Source: Sinelater perroti (taxonomy: Eukaryota > Arthropoda > Insecta > Coleoptera > Elateridae). From it: a DNA stretch of 64,000 nucleotides. This document shows, piece after piece, positions 62,009 through 64,000 of this stretch. Numbering within the stretch: position 1 is the stretch's first letter; each line of letters opens with the position of its first letter. The translations under genes and the position numbers were made by a program. The notes beneath the pieces were generated by a model, which was given only the letters and a program-made list of their open reading frames with translations, was not told where the DNA came from and made no database searches. The stretch spans positions 5,025,001-5,089,000 of the forward strand of contig JARFIY010000248.1 of the NCBI GenBank assembly GCA_036346155.1, read 5' to 3'.

Positions 62009-62930
62009 GAATAATATTATTTAATGTAGCTTCCATCAATGACCTTCTCGAGACAGAGGCGAAACCTGCTACAGACTGAACCAACTTCCTCCTTATCCAT
62101 ATATGTTATTGCCTCCATTATGGAGGCCCTTAAACTGTCCTTGGTGTTATAATGCCTTTTTCATTGCTTCGACTGCGTCCCACACGTCATAATCAAAGAA
62201 ATTTCAATCGAGGCTGGAGGGTGGTCACAAGTCGGGGAACCAGTGATAATACAAATTGTTGTATGGCCATACTTCGAAAACGTACCCCCAACATACCTCC
62301 TCTGTCAAGGGTTTGACAATTGTTTCGAGCATATTGATATAGCTCTGGACGGTCACCTTTGGGCCTTCTTCAAAGGTATGGGGTGCCATAACTTCTCTGT
62401 TTACAAGCCTTAGCACCATAATAGAGACATTACGATAGGAATTATAGAGGCACCTTGGCAGATTCAACGGTTATTCTGGCAATTTACCTTGCTGTCCTGG
62501 ATAAAGTCCTTTTCGTTCGAAAAGGATCTTAGGAAGACAGCGATGTCGAGCTTGCTGTCGGGCTTGCTGTCGTTCAGCAGTGTTAGGTCTTTAATTTCCG
62601 GTCCGTCTTGTTTTTCTCTGTCAATTGTTGGCGATTTCTCAAGTCAAAAGATTTGTAATGCAGGTTCTGGTGTACTGTTAAATAGACCACATCCATTTCT
62701 TTTTCCAGGTTAGTCATGCTCCGCTCAGGATCCTGATTGATCTCTTTTAATTTATCACTATTATTACGATCAAATAGCTTACCTGATGGTCATATTTCTT
62801 GTCTTTCTTGACTAAGTTGCAAACTTGAGTCTTTTTGTAGTCAAATCGTGCAATAATTTCTATTGGAAATTTTCCGGTGCGAAGGGACTGGAGTACAGCA
62901 GCTCTTGGTTCATTTTGTGGAGCATCGTAG
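62009..62930 (-). mobile_element. maT-type (mariner-family) transposase, decayed
   Basis: The minus strand holds in order an N-terminal LRTGKFPIEIIARFDYKKTQ with the pattern of a maT helix-turn-helix, FSNEKDFIQDSKVNCQNNR (compare FSDEKxFxVDxxxNRxNxR; first catalytic Asp is Asn), REVMAPHTFEEGPKVTVQSY then INMLETIVKPLTEEV, FDYDVWDAVEAMKK, and DSLRASIMEAITYMDKEEV ending CSRFRLCLEKVIDGSYIK. The segment with the second Asp (QQDxAPxH) is lost. Frame breaks occur in at least three places. No inverted ends identified. Confidence 0.75.
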
Positions 62931-62978
62931 GATGTTTAAATATGTGAAGCTAACTTGGTGTATTACCAAATAGGAGAT

Positions 62979-62996
62979 TGCGCATACGTATGCGCA
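62979..62996. repeat. 18-bp perfect palindrome
   Basis: TGCGCATACGTATGCGCA is its own reverse complement. No function is evident; it lies between the maT remnant and inverted arm B. Confidence 0.9.
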
Positions 62997-63056
62997 TATG
63001 ACAGCCTTTCGGGTTTTACGCAATGCATCCTAAAGAAATGAGTACATTGCGTTGTC

Positions 63057-63280
63057 ATTTCAAAAATTAGTACTTACTCTGGGATTCCAAGCTATGTCAA
63101 TTCCATCGATGATAATAGAAGGTGGGTTGTTCATTTTTCGCAATTGACATTTGGTGGGGTTGAGTTTAATGTTCTAATTTTTGAGCCATTTATTGAAGGT
63201 GTTAGTTGTATTTTACAGATGTTGTATAGCTAGTTGTAAGTTTGCATTTTGCGTTATAATGTATTTCAAAAATTAGTACT
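63057..63280. repeat. 18-bp direct repeat flanking a LINE fragment
   Basis: ATTTCAAAAATTAGTACT occurs exactly at 63057-63074 and 63263-63280. The 188 bp between them is the LINE fragment shared with arm A. Confidence 0.92.
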
Positions 63281-64000
63281 TTTTTAAAATTGTAAACACA
63301 CACAAATTGATTATTTACATTTTCGACAGAATTAATACCACCAACATGTTAAACGACAAAGATTTTTTTAATGCAGTGCAAAACTATACATTTAGTAATG
63401 GTTAATGTAATCTATAAATCTTCTTGTATATTTCAGAATCTACAACTCATCCCGTATCCTAGCCGATCTTACGTTGATATCAAGGTTTCTCCAGAACTCG
63501 GCTCTAGGTCCATACAAATCTACGGCTAATCGTGAGTTTTCATCACTTTTAATGTGATAATAGTTAGATTGATCGCGTTGCATTGGCTTCCATTTTACCG
63601 CTATAGCCTCATCAGTATCTGGCGTGGGATCGCTGTAATAAACACCGACAAATAGAGCATGATCGAGATCGTTAAGTACTATTACCCATATTTAGCAAAA
63701 TTAGACCAGAGCGTTGTCACAAAATCCGCAACTTTCCGATCGGCCGCTGTAGGCTGATAGTCAGGAATATGCAAGTTGCTTTTGAATAAATAGAGAAGGT
63801 CGTCGTAGTGCCCGACTAAACACATAAGAATTATAAAAGTGGCGACGTAAGACGATGTGCTCACCAAAATTTTTGAAGGTATTGCCGCTGTGAGTGACAG
63901 AGCCATTGTAGCCAAATAAGTAATAATATACGGGCTTTTCTGAGAATTTTGTGTGCAGTTGAGTAGCGGCATCTGTTCCCTCGAGTACCAGAGCATCTCC
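63077..64000. repeat. inverted duplication, arm B (924 bp, reaches window edge)
   Basis: Reverse complement of 59725-60648 with four substitutions and no indels; it may continue past the right edge of the window. Confidence 0.97.
63440..64000 (-). CDS. carboxylesterase D, 3' end only (exons 8-10), runs off the window
   Basis: Minus-strand exons: at least 64000-63865 (exon 8, cut by the edge), 63815-63686 and 63632-63440, ending in TAG. The protein matches the C-terminal 150 or so residues of esterase C with one change (Phe to Tyr in the DLFGPR segment); a second coding difference is silent. The catalytic His in VGHYDDLLYLF and both introns are preserved. It would be tail-to-tail with esterase C. 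Whether a complete fourth gene exists cannot be seen; it may be an inverted partial duplicate or an assembly artefact. Confidence 0.75.

Noticed and set aside
1..64000. CRISPR arrays, phage-defence or operon-type systems
   Set aside because: No regularly spaced repeats or gene strings of that kind; the window is ordinary insect chromosome with a gene cluster and transposons.

Overview
This is a piece of an AT-rich insect nuclear genome, most likely a beetle, although the order is an inference. Short introns (about 50 bp) with GT..AG ends, an expanded carboxylesterase family and the mix of jockey-type LINEs, endonuclease/reverse-transcriptase LINEs, mariner/Tc1/maT transposons and a Penelope-like element all fit that. 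No bacterial operon, CRISPR array or rRNA gene is visible.

The host genes are a cluster of type-B carboxylesterases (alpha/beta-hydrolase COesterase family). Three can be rebuilt from start to stop with consistent splice phases, and all have ten exons: gene A (minus strand, 784-2917, 553 aa), gene B (minus, 21717-26472, 557 aa) and gene C (plus, 45507-60285, 559 aa). Exons 2, 4, 5 and 6 have identical lengths in all three (144, 195, 197 and 166 bp), which marks them as duplicates of one ancestor. Gene C is stretched by a 12.6-kb intron 7 that is about 50 bp in its sisters. That intron is filled with transposons, including a nearly complete antisense jockey LINE, a Tc1-like element, a BEL/Pao fragment and a tRNA-derived SINE. 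The last three exons of gene C are repeated in inverted orientation at the right edge (63077-64000, 4 mismatches in 924 bp), where they form the 3' end of a fourth, tail-to-tail esterase or an assembly duplicate. Between the two arms lie a broken exon 3/4 esterase remnant and a decayed maT-type transposon.

Layout: 1-560 Penelope-like element tail; 784-2917 esterase A; 3000-21700 mostly old transposon debris (jockey and endonuclease/RT LINEs, a GC-rich island, a tRNA-Ala-like sequence, microsatellites, an internally deleted mariner); 21717-26472 esterase B; 27440-45210 LINE and mariner remnants plus a tandem duplication of about 0.93 kb; 45507-60285 esterase C; 60490-64000 inverted duplication, LINE, esterase pseudogene and maT element.

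The esterases probably act outside the cell or in the secretory pathway on ester xenobiotics, odorants or juvenile-hormone-like substrates; the substrate cannot be read from the sequence. I found no convincing new molecular system. The points most worth a second look are the Glu-to-Asp change at the catalytic-acid site of esterase A, the near-identical inverted duplication with an 18-bp direct repeat at its inner edge, the tandem duplication with a mariner fragment between its copies, and the LINE that kept both ends but lost its middle.
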